Assembly (NCBI RefSeq): GCF_030268685.1
Contig: NZ_BSRQ01000007.1
Coordinates: 124,001 to 188,000 of the forward strand
Source of the DNA: Microtetraspora sp. NBRC 13810
GTDB lineage: Bacteria > Actinomycetota > Actinomycetes > Streptosporangiales > Streptosporangiaceae
DNA length: 64,000 bases
Direction of reading: 5' to 3'
The notes beneath the pieces were generated by a model. That model had not been told where the DNA came from, made no database searches, and saw only the letters and a program-made list of their open reading frames with translations. Made by a program: the position numbers and the translations under genes. This document shows, piece by piece, positions 52,260 to 62,341 of the stretch; within the stretch, counting starts at the first letter, position 1; each line of letters begins with the position of its first letter.

Positions 52260-53208
52260 CGGACAGGACCTCCTCGGCCCGGTGGCAGGCCACTCGTCTG
52301 CCGCCGCCGGCGTCGCGCAGGACGGGCGGCTCGGCGTGGCAGCGGTCCACCGCCAGCGGGCACCGGTGCCGGAAGGGGCAGCCCCGATCCGCGACGGCGG
52401 GCGCGCCGGTCCCGGCGGGACGGGCGGTGACGGCTGCGGGGACGGCTGTGGGGACGCCGATGCGGGGCACGGCGTCGCGCAGGGCGAGGGTGTAGGGGTG
52501 GGCCGGGCGGGTGAGCAGGTCGCGGGTGGCGCCCGTCTCGACGACCCGCCCGGCATAGAGCACGTGGGAGGTACGGCACAGCCGGTCCACCACGGCCAGG
52601 TTGTGCGTGATCAGCAGGTAGCCCAGGCCGTGTTCCTCGCGCAGGCGTTGCAGCAGGTCGAGGATCCTGGCCTGGACGGTGACGTCGAGGGCGCTGGTCG
52701 GCTCGTCCAGCACCAGCACCTCGGGGCGGACCGCGAGGGCGCGGGCGATGACGGCTCGCTGGCGCTGGCCGCCGGACAGCTGGTGCGGCCTGCGCGCGGC
52801 GAGGGCCGGGTCCAGGCCCACGTCGGCGAGCAGTTCGGCGATCCTGGCCTCGCGGGCCGCCCGGTCCATGCGGTGGTGGGCGGTCAGGGCCTCGGCGACG
52901 GAGGCGCCGATCCTCATCCGCGGGTCGAGGGCCTCGCTGCCGTCCTGGAAGACGGGCTGCACGGCGCCGCGGAAGCGGGCCCGCTCGCCCCTGCCCATGG
53001 CGGGCAGTTCGCGCGAGCCGTACACGATCCGGCCGGAGCGGGGTTTGAGCAGGCCGAGCAGGGCGCGGGCGAGGGTGGTCTTGCCGGAGCCGCTCTCGCC
53101 GATCAGCCCGACGCCGCCCTCGTCCACCGACAGGCTCACGCCGTGCACGACGGTGGTGTGGCCGTAGGCGAGGGTCACGTCCTCGGCGCGCAGCGTCGCC
53201 CGGCTCAT
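52243..53208 (-). CDS. Dipeptide-type ABC transporter ATPase (DppF-like)
   Basis: This 321-residue ATPase has Walker A GESGSGKTT, the signature LSGGQRQR, and Walker B VLVLDEPTSALD. The C-terminal oligopeptide/dipeptide domain ends with CPFRHRCPLAVDRC, typical of DppD/OppF proteins. It powers import by the adjoining permeases. Its ATG overlaps the DppD stop as ATGA (53205-53208). It ends inside the PucR start. Confidence 0.92.
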   Translation of the reverse strand: MSRATLRAEDVTLAYGHTTVVHGVSLSVDEGGVGLIGESGSGKTTLARALLGLLKPRSGRIVYGSRELPAMGRGERARFRGAVQPVFQDGSEALDPRMRIGASVAEALTAHHRMDRAAREARIAELLADVGLDPALAARRPHQLSGGQRQRAVIARALAVRPEVLVLDEPTSALDVTVQARILDLLQRLREEHGLGYLLITHNLAVVDRLCRTSHVLYAGRVVETGATRDLLTRPAHPYTLALRDAVPRIGVPTAVPAAVTARPAGTGAPAVADRGCPFRHRCPLAVDRCHAEPPVLRDAGGGRRVACHRAEEVLSGALRQ

Positions 53209-54068
53209 GGGGCACCTCCGGTCCGGGGTGGAGAAGCAGGCGGGGAAGCAGATGGGGAAGCAGGCGGGGAAGCGGGTGGAGAGGCAGGCGGGGAGGCGGG
53301 GTCGTACGGCGGCGGGAGTTCGGGGACGGCGGCGACCAGTTCCCGGGTGTAGGGGTCGGCGGGGGCGGCGAAGATGGCGGCCGCGGGGCCGCTCTCCACC
53401 ACCCTGCCGTCCTTCATGACGATCACCCGGTCGGCGATCGACGACACCAGGGCGAGGTCGTGCGAGACGATCAGCACGGCGAGGCCGCGTTCCTCGCGCA
53501 GCCGGCGCAGTACGGCGACGACCTCGGCCTGCACCGTGACGTCCAGGGCGCTGGTCGGCTCGTCGGCGACGACGACCTCGGCGCCCAGGGCGATGGCGAG
53601 CGCGATGGCGAAACGCTGGGCCTGCCCGCCGGAGACCTGGTGCGGGTAGCGGCGCAGCACGCCCTCGTCGAGCAGCACGGCGGCGACCGCGTCGGCGGCC
53701 CTGGCCTTCGCGGCCGGCCCCTTGACGCCGTGCCGGGCCAGGGCGCGGCGCATCAGCGTGCCGAGGCGCATGGCCGGGTTGAGCGCCGCCTGCGGGCTCT
53801 GCATCACCAGGGCGATGCGGGCGCCGCGAATCGCGCGAAGGCGGCGCGGGCCGGCGGTGAGCACGTCGGTGTCGCACACGGTGACCGCGCCGGAGACCCG
53901 CGCCCCCTCGACCAGGCCGAGCGTGGCGAGCAGCGCCGTCGTCTTGCCCGAGCCGCTCTCCCCCACGATCGCGACGCACTCGCCGGGCCCGAGGTCCAGG
54001 CTGGGCACGCTGGAGATCGTCCGGCCGCCGATGCGGACCTCCAGGTCGCGCACCCTCATCAGCGTCAT
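53205..54068 (-). CDS. Dipeptide-type ABC transporter ATPase (DppD-like)
   Basis: This 287-residue ATPase has Walker A GESGSGKTT, the signature VSGGQAQRF and Walker B VVVADEPTSALD. The usual C-terminal dipeptide-transporter domain is replaced by a low-complexity PPAS tract encoded by a 12-bp minisatellite, so it is shorter than most relatives. It overlaps DppC (ATGA at 54065-54068) and DppF. Confidence 0.9.
   Translation of the reverse strand: MTLMRVRDLEVRIGGRTISSVPSLDLGPGECVAIVGESGSGKTTALLATLGLVEGARVSGAVTVCDTDVLTAGPRRLRAIRGARIALVMQSPQAALNPAMRLGTLMRRALARHGVKGPAAKARAADAVAAVLLDEGVLRRYPHQVSGGQAQRFAIALAIALGAEVVVADEPTSALDVTVQAEVVAVLRRLREERGLAVLIVSHDLALVSSIADRVIVMKDGRVVESGPAAAIFAAPADPYTRELVAAVPELPPPYDPASPPASPPASPPASPSASPPASPPRTGGAP
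53230..53301 (-). repeat. 12-bp in-frame minisatellite in the DppD gene end, six units
   Basis: GGGGAAGCAGGC-like units repeat six times (plus strand) and encode a PPAS/PSAS tail. The unit length keeps the frame. Confidence 0.85.
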
Positions 54069-54933
54069 CGCGCCCTCCTGTGCGGGTCCAGCCCGGCCCG
54101 CAGTCCCTCGCCCAGCACGTTGAACGCGAACGCGGTCACCAGGATCGCCAGTCCCGGAAAGGTGACCACCCACCAGTCGGTGGTGAACAGCGTCTGCCCC
54201 TGTTCCACCATCAGCCCCCACTCCGCGGCCGGTTCCTGGGCGCCGAGTCCCAGATAGGACAGGGCGGAGGCGGTGAGGATGACGCCTCCCGCGTCCAGCG
54301 AGAGCTGCACGAGCACCGGGGTGAGCGAGTTCGGCAGCACGTGCCGGAAGACGATCTTCGGGGCGGGCACGCCCAGGCAGCGGGCGGCGTCAATGAAGCC
54401 GCGCCCGGCGACCGACTGGGCCACCGAGGCGGTGAGCCTGGCGTACCACGGCCACCAGGTGACGGCGATGGCGACGATCACGGTGGTCACGCTGGGCTGG
54501 AGCACGACGGCCAGGGCCAGCGAGAGCAGCAGTGCGGGGAAGGCCAGGAAGACGTCGGTGATCCGCATGATCACGTCCCGCACGACGCCGCCGGCGTACC
54601 CGGCGACGACGCCGAGCGTGACGCCGGCGACGGCGGCCAGGCCGAGCACGGCCACCGCGATGAACAGCGAGGTCCTGGCGCCGAACAGGATGCGGGTGAA
54701 CACGTCGCGGCCGACCTGGTCGGTGCCGAACCAGTGGTCCGCCCCGGGCGGCAGCAGCGCCTCGGCGGGATGGGTGGCCGAGCCGCCGTCGGCGGGGTAC
54801 GGCGCGAGCCACGGCGCCAGCAGCGCGGCCAGCACGATGACGGCCAGGATGACCGCGCCCACGGTCGCCAGCACGTCGGCGCGGGCGAGGTTCCCGACCC
54901 TGCGCAGCGGCGTCCCGCGCAGCTCCACCGTGG

Positions 54934-54937
<4 letters not shown>
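54065..54937 (-). CDS. Dipeptide-type ABC permease (DppC-like)
   Basis: This 290-residue permease has about six membrane segments. The domain motifs are HWFGTDQVGRDVFTRIL at the periplasmic N-terminal loop and FIDAARCLGVPAPKIVFRHV, the EAA-type loop that contacts the ATPases. With DppB it forms the channel. ATGA overlaps on both sides (54934-54937 and 54065-54068). Confidence 0.92.
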
Positions 54938-55950
<1,013 letters not shown>

Positions 55951-55954
55951 CCGG

Positions 55955-57577
55955 TCACGCGCCGGGCGTCAGGTCGTGGACGAACACGACGTTCGGGTAG
56001 GCGGGGTTGTCGGTGTACCCCTGCACTCCCTTGGCGTAGGCGCGCTGGTAGTTCTGGGTGTAGGCGACCGCCACCGCCGCCTGCCTGCCGATGATCTCCG
56101 ACTGGAGGCCGGCGTAGACGCTCTGCGCGGCGGTCCGGTCGGTCGCGGTGAGCTGCGGCAGCTCCTCGATCTTCGAGTCCACGGCGTCGTCCTTCAGGTA
56201 GCTGAGGTTGAAGGACGGCTTGGGCGAGGAGTGGAAGACGTTGACGAACCAGGAGTAGGCGTCGGCGTAGTCCGGGTACCAGTACATGACGAAGATGTCC
56301 TGGCGCTTGGCCGGGTCCTCCGACTTGCCCTGGTCCCACTGGGTGTTCCACTGCAACGGCTTGGCGGTCAGGTTGACGTTGAGCCCCTTGAGCGCCGAGG
56401 TGAGCAGGGTCGCCAGGATCTGCTGGTCGTCGTCGCCCTGGGCGTAGGTCATGGTCAGGTCGAGCGGCTTGCCGCCGGGGCCGTACCCCGCCTGCTTGAG
56501 CAGCTCCGCCGCGCCCGCGAGGTCCTGCTTGGGCGCCTGCCCCTCCACGTGCCCGAGCAGGCCCTCCGGCACCAGGCCGCTGGCCGCCACCCCGGCGCCC
56601 TTGAGCGCGCTGACCAGGCCGTCGTAGTCGATTGCCTTCTGCACCGCCTGGCGCAGCCGGACGTCACGCAGCGGTCCGCTCGCCGTGTTGAACAGCGCCA
56701 GCAGGTTCTGGAACGACGGGGTCTGCGAGGTCTGCATGCCCTGGTCGCGGGCCTGGGCGAACAGCTGCGGGTTGAGCCGTTGCACGAAGGTGACCTCGCC
56801 GCGCTGGAGCAGCTGCCAGGCGGTGGTCAGCTCGGGCGTGACGCGGAAGGCGATGTTCCTGTAGTGCGCGCCGGACCAGCCGCCCCAGTAGCCGTCGAAC
56901 GCCTTGAGCGTCAGCTCGGTCTCCTTGCCCTTCTGCCACGACGCCACCGTGTACGGCCCCGAGCCCGCGTCCTTCCCCTGGCCGAACCAGTCCTTCAGGT
57001 CCCCGGAGCCGGCCGCCCGGGTGTCGTAGACGTAGGCGCCGTAGTCGGAGGAGGCGATCAGGTCGAGCGGCGCGGCGTACTTCAGGTCGAAGGTCAGCGT
57101 GTGCGGGTCGGTCGCCTCGATGGACGCCACCGAGTCCCAGATGTAGGCGGGGCCGCCCGCCTCCTTGATGGTGCGCTCGATCGACTCCTTGGCCGCCTGC
57201 GCGTCCACCGCCCTGCCGGTGTGGAACTTCGCCCCCTCGCGCAGCTTGAAGGTCCAGGTCCTGCCGTCCTTGGAGGAGGTCCACGAGGTGGCGAGGCGCG
57301 GCACCGGCTTCTGGCTCTGCGGGTCGTACTTGGTCAGCGACTCGTAGATGTTCTGCATCGCGGTGATCTCGTTGGAGTACGACGTCGCCGGGTCCCAGTC
57401 GGTCACCACGTCCAGGTTGGGCACGTAGACGAAGGTCGCGTCCGAGCCCGCCGCGGCGGGAGAGGAACCCGCCCCCTCGGCCCCGCCCGCACCCCTGACC
57501 TGACCGCCGCCGCAGGCGGCGGTGAGAGCCACGACGGCCGCGGCTCCGGCGACGAGCAGACGCTTCTGCCAGCCCAT
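55955..57577 (-). CDS. Family 5 solute-binding lipoprotein of an ABC importer
   Basis: This 540-residue lipoprotein has a signal with a lipobox ending in LTAAC (Cys22). The mature part follows family 5 (DppA/OppA) with FKLREGAKFHTGRAVDAQAA and later FQNLLALFNTASGPLRDVR. Such proteins bind peptides, but some carry opines, nickel or other small organic compounds. It captures the substrate outside the membrane for DppB-DppC. The gene is 13 bases from the short HyuA. Confidence 0.9.
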   Translation of the reverse strand: MGWQKRLLVAGAAAVVALTAACGGGQVRGAGGAEGAGSSPAAAGSDATFVYVPNLDVVTDWDPATSYSNEITAMQNIYESLTKYDPQSQKPVPRLATSWTSSKDGRTWTFKLREGAKFHTGRAVDAQAAKESIERTIKEAGGPAYIWDSVASIEATDPHTLTFDLKYAAPLDLIASSDYGAYVYDTRAAGSGDLKDWFGQGKDAGSGPYTVASWQKGKETELTLKAFDGYWGGWSGAHYRNIAFRVTPELTTAWQLLQRGEVTFVQRLNPQLFAQARDQGMQTSQTPSFQNLLALFNTASGPLRDVRLRQAVQKAIDYDGLVSALKGAGVAASGLVPEGLLGHVEGQAPKQDLAGAAELLKQAGYGPGGKPLDLTMTYAQGDDDQQILATLLTSALKGLNVNLTAKPLQWNTQWDQGKSEDPAKRQDIFVMYWYPDYADAYSWFVNVFHSSPKPSFNLSYLKDDAVDSKIEELPQLTATDRTAAQSVYAGLQSEIIGRQAAVAVAYTQNYQRAYAKGVQGYTDNPAYPNVVFVHDLTPGA

Positions 57578-57590
57578 GTGGGGTCCTTTC

Positions 57591-59111
57591 TTACTGCTGC
57601 AGTGGCCCTGCGGCCTTGACGTGCACCCGTACGGCCGGCTCGGGCAGGTAGCTGAGCGGGACCTCGGCGAGCTCGACGATCTCCACCTTGACCGGGTCCG
57701 CTCCGGCGGCGACCGCGCGGGCCGCGGCCTCCTCCTTGGCGCGTTCGATCGCGGCGGACCGGCCGGCGCCCGCCGGGGCGATCGTGTCGAACCGGCCGCT
57801 GGCCAGCGCGATCGCCGCGCCCACCGCGTTGGCCACGTCCGCGTGGCCGGGACGGACGACCTCGCTCGCCCCGGGGACGCGTGCCGGCAGCAGGAAGGCG
57901 CCGCCGCCGACCGCGATCAGCGGCCGGTCGGCCTTTCCCAGCGCCACCCGGTCCACCGCGTCGGACACCATCTCGTCGGCGATCCGCACCGCCCGGGCCA
58001 GCGCCTCGCTCGCGGCGACCGGATGGGTGCCCACCCGGCCGCGGCCGGCGGCGACGGCCGCGTCGGTCATGGTGGGCGTGCGCCCGCCGAAGGCCAGCGC
58101 CTCGGCGGTGATCCGGTAGCCGACCGAGCGCGGTCCCACGCCGTCGCCGACGACGGTGCCGCCGCCCAGCGCGATGGCCAGGATGTCGGGCATCCGGAAG
58201 TTGGTGGTGACCCCGCCGATCTCGACCGCGGCGGCCGACTCCCGGGGGAAGCCGCCGACCAGGACGCCCAGGTCGGTGGAGGTGCCGCCGACGTCGGCCA
58301 CGATCGCGTCGGAGACGCCGGACAGGAAGGCCGCGCCGCGCAGCGAGTTGGCCGGTCCCGACCCGATCGTCAGCACCGGGTAGCGGGCCGCGTAGTCCAC
58401 CGCCATCAGGGTGCCGTCGTTCTGGGCGAAGAACGGCTCCACGTCCAGGCCGCGTTCGGCGAGCACCTGGCGCAGGGCCGCGGTGACGTCGCGGGCGACG
58501 CCGTACAGGGCGGCGTTGAGCACCGTGGCGTTCTCCCGCTCGACCAGGCCCAGGGAGCCGATCTCGTGGCTGAGGGAGACGGTGACCGTGTCGCCGAGCT
58601 CCTCCTTGACGATCTCGGCGACGCGCTTCTCCTGCTCGTCGCCGGCGGGGCTGAAGACGCCGGTGACCGCGACGGCGTCGGCGGGCGTCCCGTGCAGGAA
58701 GCGGCGGATCGCGTCGGTGTCCAGCGGGGCGATGGCCCGGCCGTCGACGAAGTTGCCGCCGCGCACCAGCGCGGTCCCGGCGGCGACGGCGTTCCGCAGG
58801 TCGGCGGGCCAGCCGGTGAGCGGCGGGATGGAGGTGGTGGCGGGGGCGCCGAGCCGGATGGCGGCGACCCGGCCGAGCGCGCGGCGTTCCAGGATCGCGT
58901 TGGTGGCGTGGGTGGTGCCGAGCATGACCCGGCGGACCTCGCCGGCCCGCTCGCCCAGTTCGTCGAGCACGGCGGTCAGCGCCTGCCGCAGCCCTTCGGT
59001 CACATCCGGGCTGGTGGGCCGCTTGGCCCTGGCGACGATCCGGTCGCCGTCGTCGAGGACCACCGCGTCGGTGTTGGTCCCGCCTACGTCGATGCCGATG
59101 CGGCTTGTCAT
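57591..59111 (-). CDS. Short HyuA-type hydantoinase/oxoprolinase subunit
   Basis: This 506-residue protein is a shorter HyuA relative. It has RIGIDVGGTNTDAVVLDDGD, ATNAILERRALGRVAAIRLG, ADVGGTSTDLGVL and a C-terminal AVGGGAFLLPARV. It belongs to a branch that is usually found next to DUF917, as here with an ATGA overlap (59108-59111). It shares the ATP-binding fold with the long HyuA but lacks the last domain, so it may act on another step. The ATG at 59111 is used. Confidence 0.9.
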   Translation of the reverse strand: MTSRIGIDVGGTNTDAVVLDDGDRIVARAKRPTSPDVTEGLRQALTAVLDELGERAGEVRRVMLGTTHATNAILERRALGRVAAIRLGAPATTSIPPLTGWPADLRNAVAAGTALVRGGNFVDGRAIAPLDTDAIRRFLHGTPADAVAVTGVFSPAGDEQEKRVAEIVKEELGDTVTVSLSHEIGSLGLVERENATVLNAALYGVARDVTAALRQVLAERGLDVEPFFAQNDGTLMAVDYAARYPVLTIGSGPANSLRGAAFLSGVSDAIVADVGGTSTDLGVLVGGFPRESAAAVEIGGVTTNFRMPDILAIALGGGTVVGDGVGPRSVGYRITAEALAFGGRTPTMTDAAVAAGRGRVGTHPVAASEALARAVRIADEMVSDAVDRVALGKADRPLIAVGGGAFLLPARVPGASEVVRPGHADVANAVGAAIALASGRFDTIAPAGAGRSAAIERAKEEAAARAVAAGADPVKVEIVELAEVPLSYLPEPAVRVHVKAAGPLQQ

Positions 59112-60181
59112 GAAAGGTCCTCGACGGGGATGTAGTCCAGGTCGTAGCCGAAGGCCCGGGGGCCCGCGGTGGCGAGTCCGGCGGGGGTGCGCCACAGGGG
59201 GTCGCAGGGCCAGGCGAGCACGGTCACCCGCTGGCCGTACCTGAGCCCCTCGGTCTGCACGGCGGTGGCGGCCTGGGTGTCCACCACCGTGATGAGGTCG
59301 GGCACCATGGCCCGCACCAGGCCGTCCTCCAGGGCGACGAGGTTCTCGTTCTGGATCTCCAGGCTCAGGGTGCGGCCCCTGTCCGCGCCCACGCCCTCCA
59401 CGGTGACGGTGCCGCGGACGAAGCCGCCGGTGGTGCGACGGTCCACGTCGGTGATCTTCCCGCCGATCAGCCGGGTCGCCGCCAGCTCGGCAACGAGCGC
59501 GCCGAGCGGGTCGGCGGCGTCCTCGGTGGCCCGGCCGATCGCCATCGCCCTGCTCACCGTGCCCTCGATCACCGCGCCGCGCGCCTGCTCCGCCGTGAGC
59601 ACGTAGTCGGCCATGAGCGCGCTGGACCCGGCGGCGACGCAGACCGCGCGGGCGATCTGCTCGGCCCACAGGCCGTCCACCGGGCGGATGGTGGTGACGT
59701 TGCCCACGACATCGGTCATGATGAGCAGCCCGGCGGGCAGCCCGGCGACGTACATCGAGACCATCTGCACCTCGGGGAAGGCGCGGCCCATGCCGTCGGC
59801 GTCGAGCAGCGGCAGCCCGAGCGAGGCGGCCCAGGTGACCGGGGCCACGCCGTTGCCGCCGCCGATCTCGCTGGACATGATCGCGGTGGGCGGCCTGCCG
59901 AAGATCCGTTCGATCTCCTCCGCGATGCGCCCGGGTTCCTCGGCCGCGTGGATCATCTCGTGGCTGACGGTGGGGGCGCCGATCCCGGACAGCGGTACGA
60001 CCAGGGCGTCCGGTTGCAGATCGGACAACGTGACGAGGGGCACCTCGCCGTGCTCGCCGATCGCCCGCCCCGCGGCCAGCGCCCCGGAGCGCACGTCACC
60101 CCCGCCACCGGTACCGAGCACCGCGCAGCCGCGCGCCAGCGGCGCGATGTCGTCCAAGGTAATGAACCGGCTCGCCTGCAT
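59108..60181 (-). CDS. DUF917 family protein
   Basis: This 357-residue protein is a DUF917 member: LARGCAVLGTGGGGDVR at the start, SEIGGGNGVAPVTWAASLGL, PLLDADGMGRAFPEVQM and LEIQNENLVAL. The family accompanies short HyuA proteins and may be the second subunit of that enzyme, by analogy with HyuB. The ATG at 60181 is the first gene of the ten-gene run; promoter sequence should lie between it and the divergent SnoaL-like gene. Confidence 0.88.
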   Translation of the reverse strand: MQASRFITLDDIAPLARGCAVLGTGGGGDVRSGALAAGRAIGEHGEVPLVTLSDLQPDALVVPLSGIGAPTVSHEMIHAAEEPGRIAEEIERIFGRPPTAIMSSEIGGGNGVAPVTWAASLGLPLLDADGMGRAFPEVQMVSMYVAGLPAGLLIMTDVVGNVTTIRPVDGLWAEQIARAVCVAAGSSALMADYVLTAEQARGAVIEGTVSRAMAIGRATEDAADPLGALVAELAATRLIGGKITDVDRRTTGGFVRGTVTVEGVGADRGRTLSLEIQNENLVALEDGLVRAMVPDLITVVDTQAATAVQTEGLRYGQRVTVLAWPCDPLWRTPAGLATAGPRAFGYDLDYIPVEDLS

Positions 60182-60202
60182 GAACAGAGCATCAACCAAT
60201 CA

Positions 60203-60222
60203 GGACATCAGCCTCAATGTCC
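60203..60222. promoter_or_regulatory. Inverted repeat upstream of the DUF917 operon
   Basis: GGACAT (60203-60208) and ATGTCC (60217-60222) are inverted with an eight-base gap, 22 bases before the first gene of the run. It is placed for a repressor or activator such as the PucR protein. The arms are short. Confidence 0.4.
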
Positions 60223-60335
60223 GCAAAGAACACGACAAACCTCTTCATTGTTACCAGACGACAACCGCGGTCCGCGACACCCGTCCGGCCCGCGTCACCC
60301 TGCCTCCGATCAGCGGATTCGCCCCCAGGAGGCCG

Positions 60336-60415
60336 CTCGCGGCAGTGCTGTCCTCGTGGCAGGTGAGAGCGCGGGCTCGCGGTAGTGCTGTCCTCATGGC
60401 AGGTAGAGAACGCGG
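60336..60415. repeat. 40-bp imperfect tandem duplication before the SnoaL-like gene
   Basis: CTCGCGG, then AGTGCTGTCCTC, TGGCAGGT and an ending GCGG recur at 60336-60375 and 60376-60415 with several changes. It lies in the divergent promoter region. Confidence 0.75.
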
Positions 60416-60464
60416 CGTCCGATTCCTGCCGGAACGGAACACGCGTGCCCGTGATGCTGGAACC

Positions 60465-60965
60465 ATGACCACCACAGCCGCGACGAGCGGGCAGAAGAAC
60501 GAATCACCCTCGGACCGACCGGCACGGGACGACGCCTGGGCGGTGCTGGAGAGGTTCTACGCGGCCGAGGCCGCGTACGTCGCGGCGGGCGGGTTCGGCA
60601 GGGCCGGGTACGACGAGGTCGCCGCCTGCCTGGATCCCGAGGTCGTCCTGTACCAGGCCCCGGGGTTGCCGTTCACCGGATCGGGGACGTGGCGCGGCCA
60701 TGACGGCATGGAGCGGTTCCTGGCCGCGTTCGGCGAGGTGTGGGAGTCGATGGAGTTCCTGGAGCAGGAGCACTGGGGCGACGACGACACCGTCGTGGTG
60801 CGCAACCGGCTGCGGTTCCGGGCCCGTGCCACCGGCCGGGAGGTCGACACGGAGATCGTCCAGGTGATCAGGGTACGGGGCGGGCGGATGCTCGAATGCC
60901 GCCCGTTCTACTGGGATCCGGCTGCCGTCGTCGGCGCGTGCACGCCTCAGCCGGGCGATCGCTGA
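60465..60965 (+). CDS. SnoaL-like (NTF2-fold) protein
   Basis: This 166-residue protein has the NTF2-like fold: VLERFYAAEAAYVAAGG, then CLDPEVVLYQAPGLPF, GHDGMERFLAAFGEVWESME and a final FRARATGREVDTEIVQVIRV strand. Members are isomerases, hydrolases or binding proteins; the reaction is not evident. It is divergent from the DUF917 operon and could act on the same compound. The ATG at 60465 is preferred over earlier in-frame starts because the fold begins soon after it. Confidence 0.82.
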   Translation: MTTTAATSGQKNESPSDRPARDDAWAVLERFYAAEAAYVAAGGFGRAGYDEVAACLDPEVVLYQAPGLPFTGSGTWRGHDGMERFLAAFGEVWESMEFLEQEHWGDDDTVVVRNRLRFRARATGREVDTEIVQVIRVRGGRMLECRPFYWDPAAVVGACTPQPGDR

Positions 60966-61210
60966 TCCAGGACCGGCGGATTCCCGGCCCCCGCAGCGCC
61001 CTTCGCGGCGCGCTCGCGCGGACGGGACGCCCGCCGGTTCGCCGGGGCCGGTGAGGTGGGCGGCCGGGAGCGGCAGGCGGGCCACCGGCGCGTCCACCCG
61101 GTGACCGAGCAGCGCCGCCACCTGAACCTGCCGGTGGAAGGCATCTCCCGCGAAGAGGCGGGCGGCTGTCTCGGCGACGGCTCGAAGCCCTGACAGGTGT
61201 CGCGGGTGAG

Positions 61211-61236
61211 AGCCCGGTCACACCCATGACCGGGCT
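61211..61236 (-). terminator. Hairpin downstream of the FKBP gene
   Basis: AGCCCGGTCA (61211-61220) pairs perfectly with TGACCGGGCT (61227-61236) around a six-base loop, 19 bases after the FKBP stop. Confidence 0.85.
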
Positions 61237-61254
61237 TCGGGCCCTCGCGTCCGG

Positions 61255-62244
61255 TCAGAAGGCGCCGAGGACGTCGACGGCGAAGACGAGGGTGTCGGTG
61301 CCCTTGATCTTGTCGCCCTGGCCGGCCGAGCCGTACCCGAGGTCCGGCGGGATGGTCAGGAGCACCCGGCTGCCGACCGGGATGCCCACCAGGCCCTCGT
61401 CCCAGCCCTTGATGACCTTGCCGGCGCCGATCTGGAAGAGCACCGGCACGCCGCCCCGGCTCCAGCTGCTGTCGAACTCGCTGTCGGTGCCCCAGATCTT
61501 CCCGACATACTGCACCATGATGAACTCGCCGGACTTGACCTCCGGGCCGGTGCCCTTGATCACGGTCTCCGCGACCAGCTTCGTGGAGGCCTTGTCGGAG
61601 GTCTTCGTGGTCAGCTTGGGCGCCTGGCCCTCGCCCGGGTTCTCCAGCTGCACGCCCTTGACGGTGGCGCCGGTGTCCTTCCCGCTGGCGGTCTTGGCCT
61701 GGGTGGCGCCGAGCACGTCCACCACGAAGACCTGGGCGACAGAGGTGTCCGCGCCCTGCTTCTTGGCCTCGTCGAGCTGTTCCTTGGTGTAGTTGTCGGC
61801 GGCGACCACGGCGTAGAACCTGCCGCCCGGCTTGGTGGCGACGAAGCCGTCACGCACCACCTTGGGCAGCTGGTCGGTGAGCGGGACCACCTCGGGCGCG
61901 CCGTTGTCGTAGGTGGAGCCGCCGGTGGCGTTGGTCTTGCCGTCCCAGGTGTAGACCGTCATGTTGGCGACGACGTTGTCGCCCATCTTGACGGCGCCGC
62001 CCTTGCCCTCGTCCAGGACCTTGCTGGTGGAGGTGTTGGCGGGGCGGCCGGCGGTGAACGTCACGGTCGGCTTGGCGCCCGTCTTGCCGGCGACCGTCAG
62101 GCTGCCCGGAGCGCCGTTGGCGGCGGCGGATGCGGATGAGGCCGCAGGAGACGCTGCCGTCCCGCTGCCGTCACCCCCAGAGCTGCCGCACGCGGCGGCG
62201 AACAGCAGTGGCACGGCGGCGAGAACGGCCAGGCGGCGTCGCAT
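61255..62244 (-). CDS. FKBP-type peptidyl-prolyl isomerase lipoprotein
   Basis: This 329-residue lipoprotein has a signal with lipobox FAAAC (Cys19), then an Ala/Ser-rich linker. Two FKBP-like domains follow: a degenerate one at about 65-180 and a canonical one at about 215-329 with EFIMVQYVGKIWGTD, GKVIKGWDEGLVGIPVGSR and PPDLGYGSAGQG. It speeds proline isomerisation in exported proteins at the cell surface. FKBP genes next to pafA are common in actinobacteria. Confidence 0.92.
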   Translation of the reverse strand: MRRRLAVLAAVPLLFAAACGSSGGDGSGTAASPAASSASAAANGAPGSLTVAGKTGAKPTVTFTAGRPANTSTSKVLDEGKGGAVKMGDNVVANMTVYTWDGKTNATGGSTYDNGAPEVVPLTDQLPKVVRDGFVATKPGGRFYAVVAADNYTKEQLDEAKKQGADTSVAQVFVVDVLGATQAKTASGKDTGATVKGVQLENPGEGQAPKLTTKTSDKASTKLVAETVIKGTGPEVKSGEFIMVQYVGKIWGTDSEFDSSWSRGGVPVLFQIGAGKVIKGWDEGLVGIPVGSRVLLTIPPDLGYGSAGQGDKIKGTDTLVFAVDVLGAF

Positions 62245-62341
62245 AGGGAATCCCTCTTACAGGTGTCAGGTCCTGCGAACCCTACCCGACGACGTCATAT
62301 AGACGAGATAAGCGAGGGATGATCTTTGGCAAGGTCGGCAC

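Noticed and set aside
59112-59669. Extension of the short HyuA frame over DUF917
   Set aside because: The sequence is Arg/Gly-rich and lies over a clear DUF917 gene; the HyuA start MTSRIGIDVGG is at 59111.
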